This document shows, one piece after another, positions 55,473 to 64,000 of a stretch of 64,000 nt of DNA. The DNA comes from Aurantiochytrium sp. KH105 (taxonomy: Eukaryota; Sar; Bigyra; Thraustochytrida; Thraustochytriidae). The stretch is taken from contig BGKB01000074.1 of assembly GCA_003116975.1 (NCBI GenBank), positions 62,001-126,000 on the forward strand, given 5' to 3'. Each line of letters starts with the position of its first letter. Position 1 is the stretch's first letter. Position numbers and translations under genes: made by a program. Below the pieces are notes generated by a model. The model was not told where the DNA came from. It did not search any database and saw only the letters and a list, made by a program, of their open reading frames with translations.

Positions 55473-58010
55473 ATGGCCATGATCCGGGCGGCCGTGGCGC
55501 GGTGCGCTGCGGCGGCGCTCGCAGCCTGCCTCGTCATGGAGCAGGCCTCGGCGCAGTCGTTCTGGACGCAGCCCACAACCGACCTGAGCGACCTGGAGGC
55601 CCGCGAACTTCCGGGCATGGCGTACTGCGAGGCTTTGGACGTCATGCTCGTGGCCTTTGGGGCGGGCGCAAATGAAACGATTCTCAATGATTTGGCCCTT
55701 TACGACTTCGCTTCCCAGACCTTTGCGAGCTTTACGCTCCCGGACGAGGTTATCCCTCGCTTCGGACCGAGTGTCGTGAGCATTGAGGCGCCGCTTGCTG
55801 CGGCGGACTCGTGCCGCTTCTTGCTCTGGGGAGGCTCTTTCAACTACGTAGATAATTTGCAAGACCCGTTCGAGGACGTGGTTTCGGACTCGCTCGTCTG
55901 GGCCATTGATGTGCTGAGCGTGAGCGCCGGCGGGGAGATCATCGTTAATGCGACCGAGGTCCAAGTCTCAAATCCGCTTCTTGGCCGCTTGGGCGCCACA
56001 GTGTCTGTACGGAATAATTCTATGGTGGTCGTTAGCGGCCAAGAGGCTTTGGAAAATGGTGAGGACGCCTCGTATCCGGCAAACGACCTGTGGCGATTCA
56101 CGCTGGACACCAATGCTCCTGTGGACGCACCAGTTGGGAACTGGACGCAAATCGCTGACTCTCTTACGAATCGATTTTACTCGGGTGCAACGTGGTCGAA
56201 TGATGGCCAGAGTCTTGTCATGCATGGAGGCCAGGGCCGCGTCTTTGACACCTCAAATAATCCTCGCGACATTGCCAGGTCTGATATTTCTGTTGTCAGC
56301 TCTCCGTCACTATTTACTGAAGATGTAGCCAGCCTCGAGATTACGTCCAACCGCGTGCAGCAATCGGATGTCCTGTATCGTTTACATCACATAATGGGGC
56401 ATGTCGGCGACACGATTTTTATCTTTGGCGGTCTTCAATTTGTGCAGACTTCATCCGGCGGGACCGTTCTCCAAGCCAATCCATTCTTGGCCTTGACCAC
56501 GATTGATTTTGATCTTTTCACGTCTTCGTGCGAGCTGGCTGATGGCTCTGTCGTGGCATGGTGTGGTCTCACCGAGGAGTTTCCGGGCACATCCAAACTC
56601 GTGAGTGGTGCCCAGCGGGGCGACGAGCTTGTTGTACTCCGACAGGTTAGAAACCAGAATGGAACCCTCGATAACGAACTGTGGTCGCTCGATATGGCTG
56701 CTGTTCTGACGGAAGGCAAACAATATTTGAAAAACGGTTTCGCGCTCGAAGGCTGGGGCGGAACGGACGCGGGTTTGAAAGGGTATTTTGCATTACAATT
56801 CTCCCTCGTCATCGTCGCGATTGTAGGCGTGTGCGCCATTGGCATAATCCACCGATCGCGCATGCGCAGCGACTCGAGTTTTGCCAATGCCTTCACGGAT
56901 CGTCGCAGCCGATCCTATGGCGTGCCGAAAGAAGTTGTGAATGCTCTTCCCTGGATTCGCTACGATGTAGATGGTCATCACGTGCGCCTTCGTCGTGAGG
57001 TTGACGAAGATGGGAATGAAACTTTTACCGAGATTCCTGGGTCTGACATTATCGTTAAAAAGGCATCCATCGGCTCCAATGCAAGCATCAGCCATACCCC
57101 GCAGTCAGGCATTTCCATCGAGGTGTCGCGGCCGGAAGCTGACGTTGTAGACCATCGCGCTGAGCACAATTGCGATCGTCGGCCCTCTGAGATTATAGAC
57201 GACGATCACCTCGACAAAACGCAAGAGTTGGACACAAATGCGGACGCGAACGAGATTGATATCGAGGATGACGGCGAGGTAACCGATACCGACGGCGGCG
57301 AGCAGACCGATGACGAGGATAAGCAAGAGAACGACGACAAAAAATCGGACATCGGACGGACCAACTCGGCCAGCTCCGAAGCTACGATTCTAGTGGAACG
57401 CATCTCTTCCAAACTGAGCGAGCTTTCGGAGCGGGTCCCATCACTTATTAGCGCCGGAAGCCGGCGACTGTCGCGTCTCAGCAATTCAAGCCGTGAGTCT
57501 GGGGCAGGACTAGCCGCCACTGGCCAGCCAGGCATTTCTGGGGCAACATTTAATTTTATGGGCGAAGAAGAGGGTGATCTCTGCTCCATTTGCCTTTTGG
57601 AGTTTGAGCAAGGCGAACCCATCAAGCAGCTTCCCTGCAACCATTTTTTCCATGGCGACTGCATTGAGCCCTGGCTTCTCAAGCGTGGCGATTGCCCGCT
57701 TTGCAAGCGCCACATCATCACTCTGCGTACCATTGAGGAGGAGGAGGCGCTTCGCGAGGCCTCGCCCGATAGTTACGTCAGCCAGGCCTACACAGAGCGC
57801 CAAGCTCGGGCCTCTGGTATTGGCGCCAACGACATGGAGTCTCAGCGGCCGGGTAGCGACAACATGAGCGACCCCGCAGCCTCGTCGGCTGCGGTGGCTG
57901 CCGGGGCGTCCTCGCGTCCTCCCGCATGGCGGCGATTTGCGACTTTTGTCACGGGCAGCAACTCCCTTCGCCCAGAACTCCCGTTTCGCCGTCACGAGAG
58001 ACGACAGTAG
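55473..58010 (+). CDS. Kelch ectodomain, transmembrane, RING-H2 ubiquitin ligase
   Basis: An 845-residue product. A signal peptide (AAVARCAAAALAACLVMEQA) leads into a beta-rich ectodomain of kelch-like repeats (to about residue 430), with blade strands such as RFLLWGGSFNYVDN, VSVRNNSMVVVSGQEAL, NDLWRFTLD, SLVMHGGQG and IFIFGGLQFV, plus several NxS/T sites. A transmembrane helix follows (about 436-462, FSLVIVAIVGVCAIGIIH), then an acidic cytoplasmic linker and a RING-H2 finger (about 704-745) with all eight zinc ligands: CSICLLEFEQGEPIKQLPCN, then HFFHGDCIEPWLLKRGDCPL and a final Cys. A Pro/Ser/Arg tail ends the protein. RING-H2 fingers recruit E2 enzymes, so this should be a membrane-anchored ubiquitin ligase whose external or lumenal kelch propeller may sense a ligand. 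ATG at 55473 begins the signal peptide; the longer frame lacks an ATG. Confidence 0.87.
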   Translation: MAMIRAAVARCAAAALAACLVMEQASAQSFWTQPTTDLSDLEARELPGMAYCEALDVMLVAFGAGANETILNDLALYDFASQTFASFTLPDEVIPRFGPSVVSIEAPLAAADSCRFLLWGGSFNYVDNLQDPFEDVVSDSLVWAIDVLSVSAGGEIIVNATEVQVSNPLLGRLGATVSVRNNSMVVVSGQEALENGEDASYPANDLWRFTLDTNAPVDAPVGNWTQIADSLTNRFYSGATWSNDGQSLVMHGGQGRVFDTSNNPRDIARSDISVVSSPSLFTEDVASLEITSNRVQQSDVLYRLHHIMGHVGDTIFIFGGLQFVQTSSGGTVLQANPFLALTTIDFDLFTSSCELADGSVVAWCGLTEEFPGTSKLVSGAQRGDELVVLRQVRNQNGTLDNELWSLDMAAVLTEGKQYLKNGFALEGWGGTDAGLKGYFALQFSLVIVAIVGVCAIGIIHRSRMRSDSSFANAFTDRRSRSYGVPKEVVNALPWIRYDVDGHHVRLRREVDEDGNETFTEIPGSDIIVKKASIGSNASISHTPQSGISIEVSRPEADVVDHRAEHNCDRRPSEIIDDDHLDKTQELDTNADANEIDIEDDGEVTDTDGGEQTDDEDKQENDDKKSDIGRTNSASSEATILVERISSKLSELSERVPSLISAGSRRLSRLSNSSRESGAGLAATGQPGISGATFNFMGEEEGDLCSICLLEFEQGEPIKQLPCNHFFHGDCIEPWLLKRGDCPLCKRHIITLRTIEEEEALREASPDSYVSQAYTERQARASGIGANDMESQRPGSDNMSDPAASSAAVAAGASSRPPAWRRFATFVTGSNSLRPELPFRRHERRQ

Positions 58011-58240
58011 CACAAAGCTCTTTCTGTACATTTGCAAGCTTTGGGCTCTTTCATATATGGTTGATCGTGAGTGACATGGATTGATTTATTCTTTTTATAT
58101 ACGATTTGTTCGACTGGAGGGACCCATCACCTGGAGAATCAGTGAAGGGAATGACTTAACCACAATGTGACCGTCTTTCCTTCACCAAGCCCTCTGTGCT
58201 TGTAAGTGCGTCCAGTGTCAAAGAATTTGGGCGTGACTTA
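58011..58240. other. Convergent intergenic region
   Basis: About 230 A/T-rich bases between converging stops, including TATAT runs near 58052 and 58098. No gene is seen. Confidence 0.55.
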
Positions 58241-59641
58241 CTAATCGAGCTCGATAACTTCGGTCTCGTTCTTGCTCACGCAACGGCGCTGCGTTTGGGT
58301 GGCCTCGGGGGTCTTGCTCTCCGTCTCGCGGGAGCGCTTGAAGTAATCACGAGGGATCTCCTTGTCACTGCCCCAAGAGTCAGAAGTCCACTGAGAGCTG
58401 CGCGTGGTGGGAGGCTGCGTCTTGCGCTCCTGAAGACCTTCATACTTGGCGCGCTTCGACTTCGGGCCCGTGCGGCCACGCTCGGTCAACTTCGAGGGTT
58501 GATTCGCCGGAGCATCGCGGCGGGAGGTGTTGGTCTCGGTCGAGCGCGAAGGCTGCACGGCCTGCTGCACCGGAACCTCGTGGTCGGTGCCATGGCTCTT
58601 CCATGTTGTGTCGAATTTCTTCTTCTTCTTCTTGTCAGCCGGGGAGATGGAAGTCATTCCGTTCGGAGCATCAGCCACAGTCGACTGGGAATCGTCCGGC
58701 TCGCCCATGTGGTAGTCCACGATCGAGGGCTCGCTCATCTCCTTGTCCTCCTCCACGATCTTGTTCTCCTCCTCGTACTCGTCCTTGGCCTGGTCCGCAG
58801 CCGAGTCCTCAGCCTTGTTATCCTTGACCTGAGCCTTGGCCTGGTCCTCAACCTTGGCCTGGTCCTCAACCTTGGCCTCGGCCTTGTCGTCCTCGGCCTT
58901 GTCGTCCTCGGCCTGGTCCGCAGCCGAGTCCATCATCGTCTCCGCGTCCTTGGACTGGTCCGCAGCCGAGACCGCCATCGCCTCCGCGTCCTTGGCCTCG
59001 TCCTTCGTCTGGTCCGCAACCTTGTCTTCAGGCTTAACCTCAGCCTTGTCGTCCTTGGCCTGAGCCTTGTCCTGGGCCTCAGCCTTGTCGTCATCCACGA
59101 TCTTGTCCTCGGTATTGTCCGCAGCATTTTCGCCATTGGCCTGGCCCGCCTCCTTAGCTTGGCCCGCAGCCGAGTTCTCCGCCGGGATGTCGATCTCTTG
59201 CACCTCAGTCGCCATGGTGACGTCCTTGACATCCTCGATGAAGCCGGTAATGCTGGGCGAAGCGCGCTTGCGACCACGACGGCACGACATGCCAAGGAAG
59301 ATCACCGCGGTAACAAGAGCTGCGCCGGCGATTCCCATGGTAGCGTGATCGGCACTGTTGCAGGCTTCCACAAAGACGGCAACTTTGTCTGCCACGGCGT
59401 CAAAGTTCTGCGTCAGCACGGCACGAAACTCCTCTGCTTTGCCAGCGACGACGTTGGGGGCGTCCTCGATGATCTTCTGGATCTCAGCCATGGCCTTACT
59501 CTCCGTATCCTTCATCACTTCAAAGCCCGCTTGCACAATGGCTGGCACCTTGAGGTTGGCGCACATCGCTGCTACGCTCTTGCAGAGGGCGATCATGTTC
59601 AGCCTGCTCGGCATCTTCAGCTTGGACGTCATGCTTGTCAT
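58241..59641 (-). CDS. Acidic Lys/Asp/Ala-rich protein with one membrane segment
   Basis: A 466-residue product. Residues 1-100 are predicted amphipathic helices (LKVPAIVQAGFEVMKDTESK and similar). A single hydrophobic segment follows (about 104-122, TMGIAGAALVTAVIFLGMSC) with basic residues after it (RRGRKR). Residues 160-330 are an imperfect repeat series built on DKAE, KDDKAE and ADQAKD units. The basic C-terminal third ends EVIELD. Codons are strongly C- and G-ending, like the ETF-QO gene, which suggests an abundant protein. I recognise no family. An organelle or lipid-droplet surface protein, or an LEA-like protein, would fit the amphipathic helices and charged repeats, but nothing is decisive. 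ATG at 59641; another ATG lies three codons on. Confidence 0.72.
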   Translation of the reverse strand: MTSMTSKLKMPSRLNMIALCKSVAAMCANLKVPAIVQAGFEVMKDTESKAMAEIQKIIEDAPNVVAGKAEEFRAVLTQNFDAVADKVAVFVEACNSADHATMGIAGAALVTAVIFLGMSCRRGRKRASPSITGFIEDVKDVTMATEVQEIDIPAENSAAGQAKEAGQANGENAADNTEDKIVDDDKAEAQDKAQAKDDKAEVKPEDKVADQTKDEAKDAEAMAVSAADQSKDAETMMDSAADQAEDDKAEDDKAEAKVEDQAKVEDQAKAQVKDNKAEDSAADQAKDEYEEENKIVEEDKEMSEPSIVDYHMGEPDDSQSTVADAPNGMTSISPADKKKKKKFDTTWKSHGTDHEVPVQQAVQPSRSTETNTSRRDAPANQPSKLTERGRTGPKSKRAKYEGLQERKTQPPTTRSSQWTSDSWGSDKEIPRDYFKRSRETESKTPEATQTQRRCVSKNETEVIELD

Positions 59642-60277
59642 GCTTGTCTTGCTTGTCTTGCTCGTCTTGCTCGTCTGCTTTCGCTCCGAGGATTTTTGCT
59701 CTTAGGTTTCGGGTTTGCTTTTCGAGCGCTGGTGCCCGCTGCTGCTGGCGCTGGTGCCTACCTGCCTTTTCTACTCCGCCGACCGTTCTCGAGAGCGCTT
59801 GCTAAAAGAGGAGGAAAATACGCAGAAGGAGAGTTGAAATCATGGCTGGAAGGACCACCCGGGCCGTCTGTTGCCACCGGCACGGCTTTTCCGTGTCGGC
59901 TCCCGCAGGGTAGCCCATTCATTCTGTCTCGCTGCGCACCGGCGCGCGAGCGGCGAGTCCCGGAGTGCTCTCTTTTACGAAGGCCGCACAGGCCTCTTCG
60001 CGCGGAGATCAACCACCTTCTCGAACGGCCAACCGACCCCGCGAGTCCGACGCGTCAGCTTCGCGCGTTCCTCCCCCCTCCTCAGCTCCGGCTCCGGCTC
60101 CGCTCCAGCACCGCGCTCTCGCTCTCGCCTCGCTCTCGCTCTCGCTCTCGCTCTCGCTCTCGACCTGGTCGCTCGACCCCGTTTCGACGTTTGCGCTCGA
60201 TCTTTTGCGCTCTCAATTTTAAAGTCCCGATTTGCGGCTGCACTTGGTCCCATCGTCCCATGCTCTGTCAGTGCATA
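59642..60277. other. Intergenic region between tandem minus-strand genes
   Basis: About 640 bases. Just upstream of the acidic-protein start are repeats of CTTGTCTTG/CTCGTCTTG (59641-59680), in frame with it but without an ATG. A GCTCTC array follows at 60114-60163. No gene is supported. Confidence 0.55.
60114..60163. repeat. GCTCTC hexamer array
   Basis: About eight CTCTCG/GCTCTC units with one GCCTC interruption. It is located about 115-165 bases below the 3' end of the HECT gene. Confidence 0.9.
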
Positions 60278-62869
60278 TCAGCCCAGCAAGAAACCATCCG
60301 TGTTGCGAATGGCAAAGAGCACCTTGTCGCGGAGCACGGCCTCGGTCGCGTAGTCCGGGAGGACGACCTGGTTGAAGCAGGCGTGCGCCTTGCAGAGGGC
60401 ATGTCTGTCGAGCTGGTCGTTCAACGTGAGGTTGAAGGGTGGCGTGAAGCCGTCCATCGGCACCTTGGAAGTTCCCGTCGCGAAGCGCAATAGCAGCGCC
60501 TGATCGGCGGCGTCCATGTCGCGAAAGAGCGTCCAAAACCAGTGCACGGCGGGGCTGTTGGCATCAAATCCCCCTTGATACACGCAACCAGCCCGGATCT
60601 GCTGTACGTCAATAAAGGGCAAACCATTCCACAGCATTTCGAGCTCGGCAAGCGAAAAGTCTGCGGCGCGCAACGTCGCCTCGGGCACGACCTCGAAAAG
60701 ACCGCGCCTAATTGCCTCGATGTGGGGCCGGCACGAGTCCACAGCGCGCCATTTGAGCATCTTTTCAACGTAGTCCTCCTTGTTCTCGTTGGTCACCTCG
60801 ATGTTGCGACCGCCGGGAACGAGATCGACAATGACCTGCTCCTGCACGGACGCGTTCGGATGCGGGTCCACATTGACGCAGAATTCCTCAAAGAGAATGC
60901 CGTCAATATCATTCTCAAGCATCCACATCATGTTCTTGACGAGGGCCGGGTCAGATTCACGCAAGTCGTCAATATCCACATGCATGCCAAGAATCTGCTT
61001 GAACAGGGTGCCGCTGAGTTTGACGTCAACGAGCTGGCGGTCGAGAATGGCCTTGCCAAGAACGCGACCCACAAAATAAAACCAGGACTCCAACGCGCCG
61101 CCGTCGGGAGCCGCGGGCGCGAGGCGAACGTCATATCCTCCCGCCTCGCTCTCGCTCATGACAAAAAGACCAGAGTCCTCGGCAAAGAGGAGCTGGGAGA
61201 CGCGCAGAAACCAATCCTTGGCAATGCCGCCAGCATCAATTCCCTCTTCACCCTCGTATTCAACCTTGATTCGCATCTGGAGTTTCTCCATGTCATGCAC
61301 CGCCATGAGCTTTGCCATGGAGTCCATGAGGAGAGAATTCCGATCGATGTAAAGACGCAACACGTTTGCTGGGCCTTTTGGCACCTTGCGTAATAGCTCG
61401 GCATTGAAGCGAAACCTCTTCTTTTTGAACTCTACAATTGGATCCACCGGACCGTCAATTGCGGCGGGGCGATCGTCAGTTTCCGTGCCGGTTTCAATAT
61501 TGATATAGCTGGCCGCGTACGTGTCCCAGCGCACCACCTCGACCCAATCCGATATATAAGGTCCAGGACTTGGGCCATCTTGCGAGCTGCCAACAGTTCC
61601 AGCACTAACACCCGCGCCAACACCAGCAGAAGTAGCACTCGTAGCATTTACGACGGCATTTGGTGGCTTGGTGCGAACGGTCATGTACTCGCTCCAAGGA
61701 CTTGGACCCACTGCATTGACTGCCTGGACCTTGAAGTGGTAGTCCGCGGAAGGAGCGAGATTCAGCAGACGCAAGTGAAGAGCTTGGCCCGTGAAAATAT
61801 CTTGCACCGTCTCGTCGCGCAGCGCCCCGCCAGCGACGCGGAATTCTTGAATTTCGCTGCCCCGCGCAGCCGGGCACGTCCATTGCAAAACAAGTCGATC
61901 CGCACGAATTCCGGACGGCTGCTGCACAAACGGAGGTGCTGGGACAGACGGAGCTTCGGGGAATGTGTGCACGGCTTCACTGGGTACAGAAAAGGGGCCC
62001 CAGCCAAGTTTGTTATGTGCGCGTGCGCGAAAGATGTACTGCACGCCACATTGAATATTCTCGACGTCAATTTGGCGCGAGGCAGCGGAGACATGTCCGA
62101 GCGAATCCCATTCGCGCGAAGTACGAAGACGCGGATCAAGAATGACGGCTTCGTGGTTCGGAACGACGGCCATGTACTGCACCTCGTAATAGTCAACAAG
62201 TCCGAGGACGTTGCAGATGGTGACGGAAATGATATTTGCTCCCTGCACCTCGGCGCGAGGGGGTTTGCGCGGTCGGCGCGGCAGCTCAAAGGCTGCCCAG
62301 ACGTCATCGCCGGATATTTTGCGACCGGTCTCCCCAACCTTGACGTTTCCGATATTGTTTACCGAGACGCCGGGGGGGAAAGAACGTTTGTGCTTTTCCC
62401 ATTCGGCAGCGTCTGCGGTCCCGGTGTTGGCTTGTCGGTCGACGGCCCGCTCATCGAGCTCGATCCAAATGTAGCTCTCCCGCTTCGCCTTGAGCTTGCT
62501 CACACGGACTGGCGCCGCGTAATAGATGTTGTTTACAACGTAGTGAACTGAGACCTTTTGCTTGACGACGTCACCGCCTTCGAGCACGACACCAAACTCT
62601 GCGCCACGCTCTGCAGCCTCGGTCTGCAGCGCCGAGGTCGCGGCATCGGTCTCATCCTCGTCCTGGCGCACCTTGGAACTGTTCGAGACCAGCGAGCCGG
62701 ACGAGAGTCGCTTACGCGAAAGAACGCCGGACAGCCACGTCAGCATTTCGTGAACGCCTCTGAACGCCCCTTTGGCATTGCGCGCGGACTCTTCATCCAG
62801 CCGCTCTGCCGCGCTCGCTGCGTCCCTCTTCCCTGTGCTCTTCTCGAGTGCGAGCCTGCGCTCAATCAC
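60278..62869 (-). CDS. HECT ubiquitin ligase with two fibronectin-III domains and a WW-like unit; 5' end unresolved
   Basis: The frame gives 863 codons. Parts in order are: a charged N-terminal helix; two fibronectin type III domains (about 203-306 and 308-402, with SVPAPPFVQQPSG between them and YIFRARAHNKLGWGPFSVPS and YHFKVQAVNAVGPSPWSEYM as their closing strands); a WW-like segment (about 441-468, DWVEVVRWDT ... DDRP); and a HECT domain (about 500-863). HECT landmarks are YEGEEGIDAGGIAKDWF, ESWFYFVGRVLGKAILD and the catalytic-Cys strand AHACFNQVVLPDY (Cys831, codon 60377-60379). The HECT Cys takes ubiquitin from an E2 and passes it to substrate. The first ATG in frame is at 62746 (822 residues), but the 41 codons before it are protein-like and end at a perfect splice acceptor (CTAG, then GTG) at 62869. 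The true start probably lies in an upstream exon. Confidence 0.88.
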   Translation of the reverse strand: MIERRLALEKSTGKRDAASAAERLDEESARNAKGAFRGVHEMLTWLSGVLSRKRLSSGSLVSNSSKVRQDEDETDAATSALQTEAAERGAEFGVVLEGGDVVKQKVSVHYVVNNIYYAAPVRVSKLKAKRESYIWIELDERAVDRQANTGTADAAEWEKHKRSFPPGVSVNNIGNVKVGETGRKISGDDVWAAFELPRRPRKPPRAEVQGANIISVTICNVLGLVDYYEVQYMAVVPNHEAVILDPRLRTSREWDSLGHVSAASRQIDVENIQCGVQYIFRARAHNKLGWGPFSVPSEAVHTFPEAPSVPAPPFVQQPSGIRADRLVLQWTCPAARGSEIQEFRVAGGALRDETVQDIFTGQALHLRLLNLAPSADYHFKVQAVNAVGPSPWSEYMTVRTKPPNAVVNATSATSAGVGAGVSAGTVGSSQDGPSPGPYISDWVEVVRWDTYAASYINIETGTETDDRPAAIDGPVDPIVEFKKKRFRFNAELLRKVPKGPANVLRLYIDRNSLLMDSMAKLMAVHDMEKLQMRIKVEYEGEEGIDAGGIAKDWFLRVSQLLFAEDSGLFVMSESEAGGYDVRLAPAAPDGGALESWFYFVGRVLGKAILDRQLVDVKLSGTLFKQILGMHVDIDDLRESDPALVKNMMWMLENDIDGILFEEFCVNVDPHPNASVQEQVIVDLVPGGRNIEVTNENKEDYVEKMLKWRAVDSCRPHIEAIRRGLFEVVPEATLRAADFSLAELEMLWNGLPFIDVQQIRAGCVYQGGFDANSPAVHWFWTLFRDMDAADQALLLRFATGTSKVPMDGFTPPFNLTLNDQLDRHALCKAHACFNQVVLPDYATEAVLRDKVLFAIRNTDGFLLG

Positions 62870-62986
62870 CTAGAGGCTCTCTCCCGTTGCGCTCCCTCCC
62901 TCCATCTTGTTGCTAACGCCGCCCGGCCAGTCACCGGACACCTTGACGCAAGCCATGTGTCCCCGCTGCTTCTGGCTGTGCTGCCG

Positions 62987-63253
62987 CTACGTGCTCGCTT
63001 CAAGTGCTTGGCCTTGCCTTTTTTGTCTTCCCTTGCGCGCGAGGTCGAGGGCGAGCGCACGCCACTGCCCAAGCAAGCGAAGCGAGATCGCCGCCGGGAC
63101 GCGCTCGCAGGCCCTCCGGGCGCGTGCCTGCGACTCGTTCCCGTCATTTGATGGATGCAATGATGCAATACAACGAGGAGTCGAGGCAGAGCGCCTGGCT
63201 GCATGAACACGGAAGGCGGCCTCGATGGCCTCCAAAACATCCACCGTCTCCAT
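62987..63253 (-). CDS. Candidate 5' exon of the HECT gene or separate small frame
   Basis: An 88-codon frame from ATG at 63253 begins METVDVLEAIEAAFRVHAAR and contains an IQ-like helix (LGQWRALALDLARKGRQKR). Its composition is better than the surrounding filler. It lies 120-380 bases upstream of the likely splice acceptor of the HECT gene. A donor (AAG then GTGTCC) occurs near 62952, but an in-frame TAG comes first, so no simple join is obvious. Confidence 0.25.
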   Translation of the reverse strand: METVDVLEAIEAAFRVHAARRSASTPRCIASLHPSNDGNESQARARRACERVPAAISLRLLGQWRALALDLARKGRQKRQGQALEAST

Positions 63254-63461
63254 TCCGTGCTTGGACGCTCACGAGGCGCTGGAGATCCTGCTTTCGAGAA
63301 ATGCCTGGCGCCGCCTCCCGCGCGGTTTGTTCCCCTCGCCCTGACGATGACGAAGATGGTGATTCTGGACGCGACGACTCCCTGATGACGGCGATGCGAG
63401 CTCATCGATGCGAGGAGGGCGTGCATCGATCGTCGAACATGCGTTTTTTGTGAGGACCCGG

Positions 63462-64000
63462 ATGACGGCGTCGCGCAGGGCGTGGCGAGCGCCGACCCAG
63501 ACCGCCTTCGCTCGGCGCGGCGTGCTCGTCCACCGGCGAGCCTGGGTGCCTGGGTGCCTGTCTCCTGGCTGCCTGCGCGCGGTCGCGGAGCCGCGAGGTC
63601 GCGTGCGAGCCCGCGTCGCAGGGCGGGATCTGCAGCTGCGAGGAAGCGGGATCGAGAGCGAGCTCGAGGACGAGGAGGGGGACAGCATGACGGACGCCAA
63701 GCTGCAGCAGCAGCCGAGCACGGCGGCGGAGAAGCACCGACGCAACCTGGAGGAGCTCAAGCTCAACATCCTGGCCGGGTCGTCGTGCACAGCGTTTAGC
63801 GTGGCCGTCTTCAACCCGCTCGACACCGTGAGGATACGATGGCAGGTGGCGACCGCGGAGGACCGGGCGCTGGGTATTCGGGGCTTCGCGCGCAAGGTAG
63901 TGGCGAACGAAGGCTTCGTCCGCGGGTTCTGGGTCCCCGGCTGCGTGGCGCACTCGAGCGCCGTGGCAGTGAGCTCAGGCATGCGTCTCGGCTTCTATCC
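63462..64000 (+). CDS. Mitochondrial carrier family protein, N-terminal part (cut by window edge)
   Basis: The frame is open from ATG at 63462 to the window edge. From ATG at 63687 the sequence is a mitochondrial carrier first repeat: LNILAGSSCTAFSVAVFNPL with the signature PLDTVRIRW (Px[DE]xx[RK]x[RK]), then GFARKVVANEGFVRGFW and VAVSSGMRLGFY. Carriers exchange metabolites across the mitochondrial inner membrane through three such repeats; the substrate cannot be inferred from one. The 75 in-frame residues before it begin MTASRRAWRAPTQTAFARR, are Arg-rich and then turn acidic (SELEDEEGDS). They could be a cleavable presequence, which most carriers lack, or 5' leader. The start is therefore uncertain between 63462 and 63687. 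Confidence 0.8.
   Translation, partial: MTASRRAWRAPTQTAFARRGVLVHRRAWVPGCLSPGCLRAVAEPRGRVRARVAGRDLQLRGSGIESELEDEEGDSMTDAKLQQQPSTAAEKHRRNLEELKLNILAGSSCTAFSVAVFNPLDTVRIRWQVATAEDRALGIRGFARKVVANEGFVRGFWVPGCVAHSSAVAVSSGMRLGFY

Noticed and set aside
58196-60493. 765-codon plus-strand frame
   Set aside because: Antisense to the acidic protein, with Leu/Arg/Val repeats; starts only at a non-ATG codon.

Overview
The window looks like nuclear DNA of a GC-rich, intron-poor unicellular eukaryote. The gene set points to a stramenopile of the labyrinthulomycete/thraustochytrid kind. That is an inference from gene content: WASH-complex strumpellin, EFL1, ETF-QO, LAMTOR3, a 7TM-RGS receptor, fibro-slime type surface proteins and a STAT-like SH2 protein, with mostly single-exon genes. 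There is no bacterial operon structure, tRNA, rRNA, transposon or CRISPR array that I can support. A single N lies at 26029.

Layout. 1-1440 (-): ABCG half-transporter, 3' part cut by the window edge. 2227-2445: ATACC satellite. 2606-5998 (-): strumpellin. 6508-8631 (+): coiled-coil protein. 9044-10303 (+): membrane-anchored permuted papain-like protein, overlapping tail to tail with an MPV17/PXMP2 protein (10227-11120, -). 12822-14210 (+): frizzled-like 7TM receptor. 14478-15428 (-): Lys-rich nuclear-type protein. 15.4-18.35 kb: repeat-rich, no convincing gene. 18352-20148 (+): ETF-ubiquinone oxidoreductase. 20544-21821 (+): unknown. 22312-24399 (-): DUF2009/UPF0652 protein in three exons. 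25063-26496 (-): 7TM receptor with RGS domain. 27.7-37.4 kb (-): tandem array of three large type I surface proteins (fibro-slime/PA14-like, lectin-like and filamin-like modules, TM, coiled-coil tail).

38430-39455 (+): J-domain protein whose HPD motif is HPR. 40347-40745 (-): LAMTOR3. 41300-42400 (+): five-TM protein resembling a free-standing ABCC TMD0. 42708-45029 (-): CHAT-like + STAND NTPase + STAT-like linker/SH2 fusion, the most striking gene here. 45481-47223 (-): UBA-OTU deubiquitinase, divergent from EFL1 (47778-51673, +, three exons). 51929-53254 (-): unknown protein with an Ala-His repeat. 55473-58010 (+): kelch ectodomain-TM-RING-H2 ubiquitin ligase. 58241-59641 (-): acidic Lys/Asp/Ala-rich membrane protein. 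60278-62869 (-): FN3-FN3-WW-HECT ubiquitin ligase with an unresolved 5' end. 63462-64000 (+): mitochondrial carrier, cut by the window edge.

The genes do not form one pathway. Recurring themes are surface sensing (two 7TM receptors and three adhesin-like proteins), ubiquitin signalling (OTU, RING-H2, HECT), and one intracellular STAND sensor that could read phosphotyrosine. Reading frames in this GC-rich DNA stay open by chance, so I chose the ATG that begins a recognisable domain or signal peptide rather than the longest frame. Several long frames begin only at TTG or GTG.
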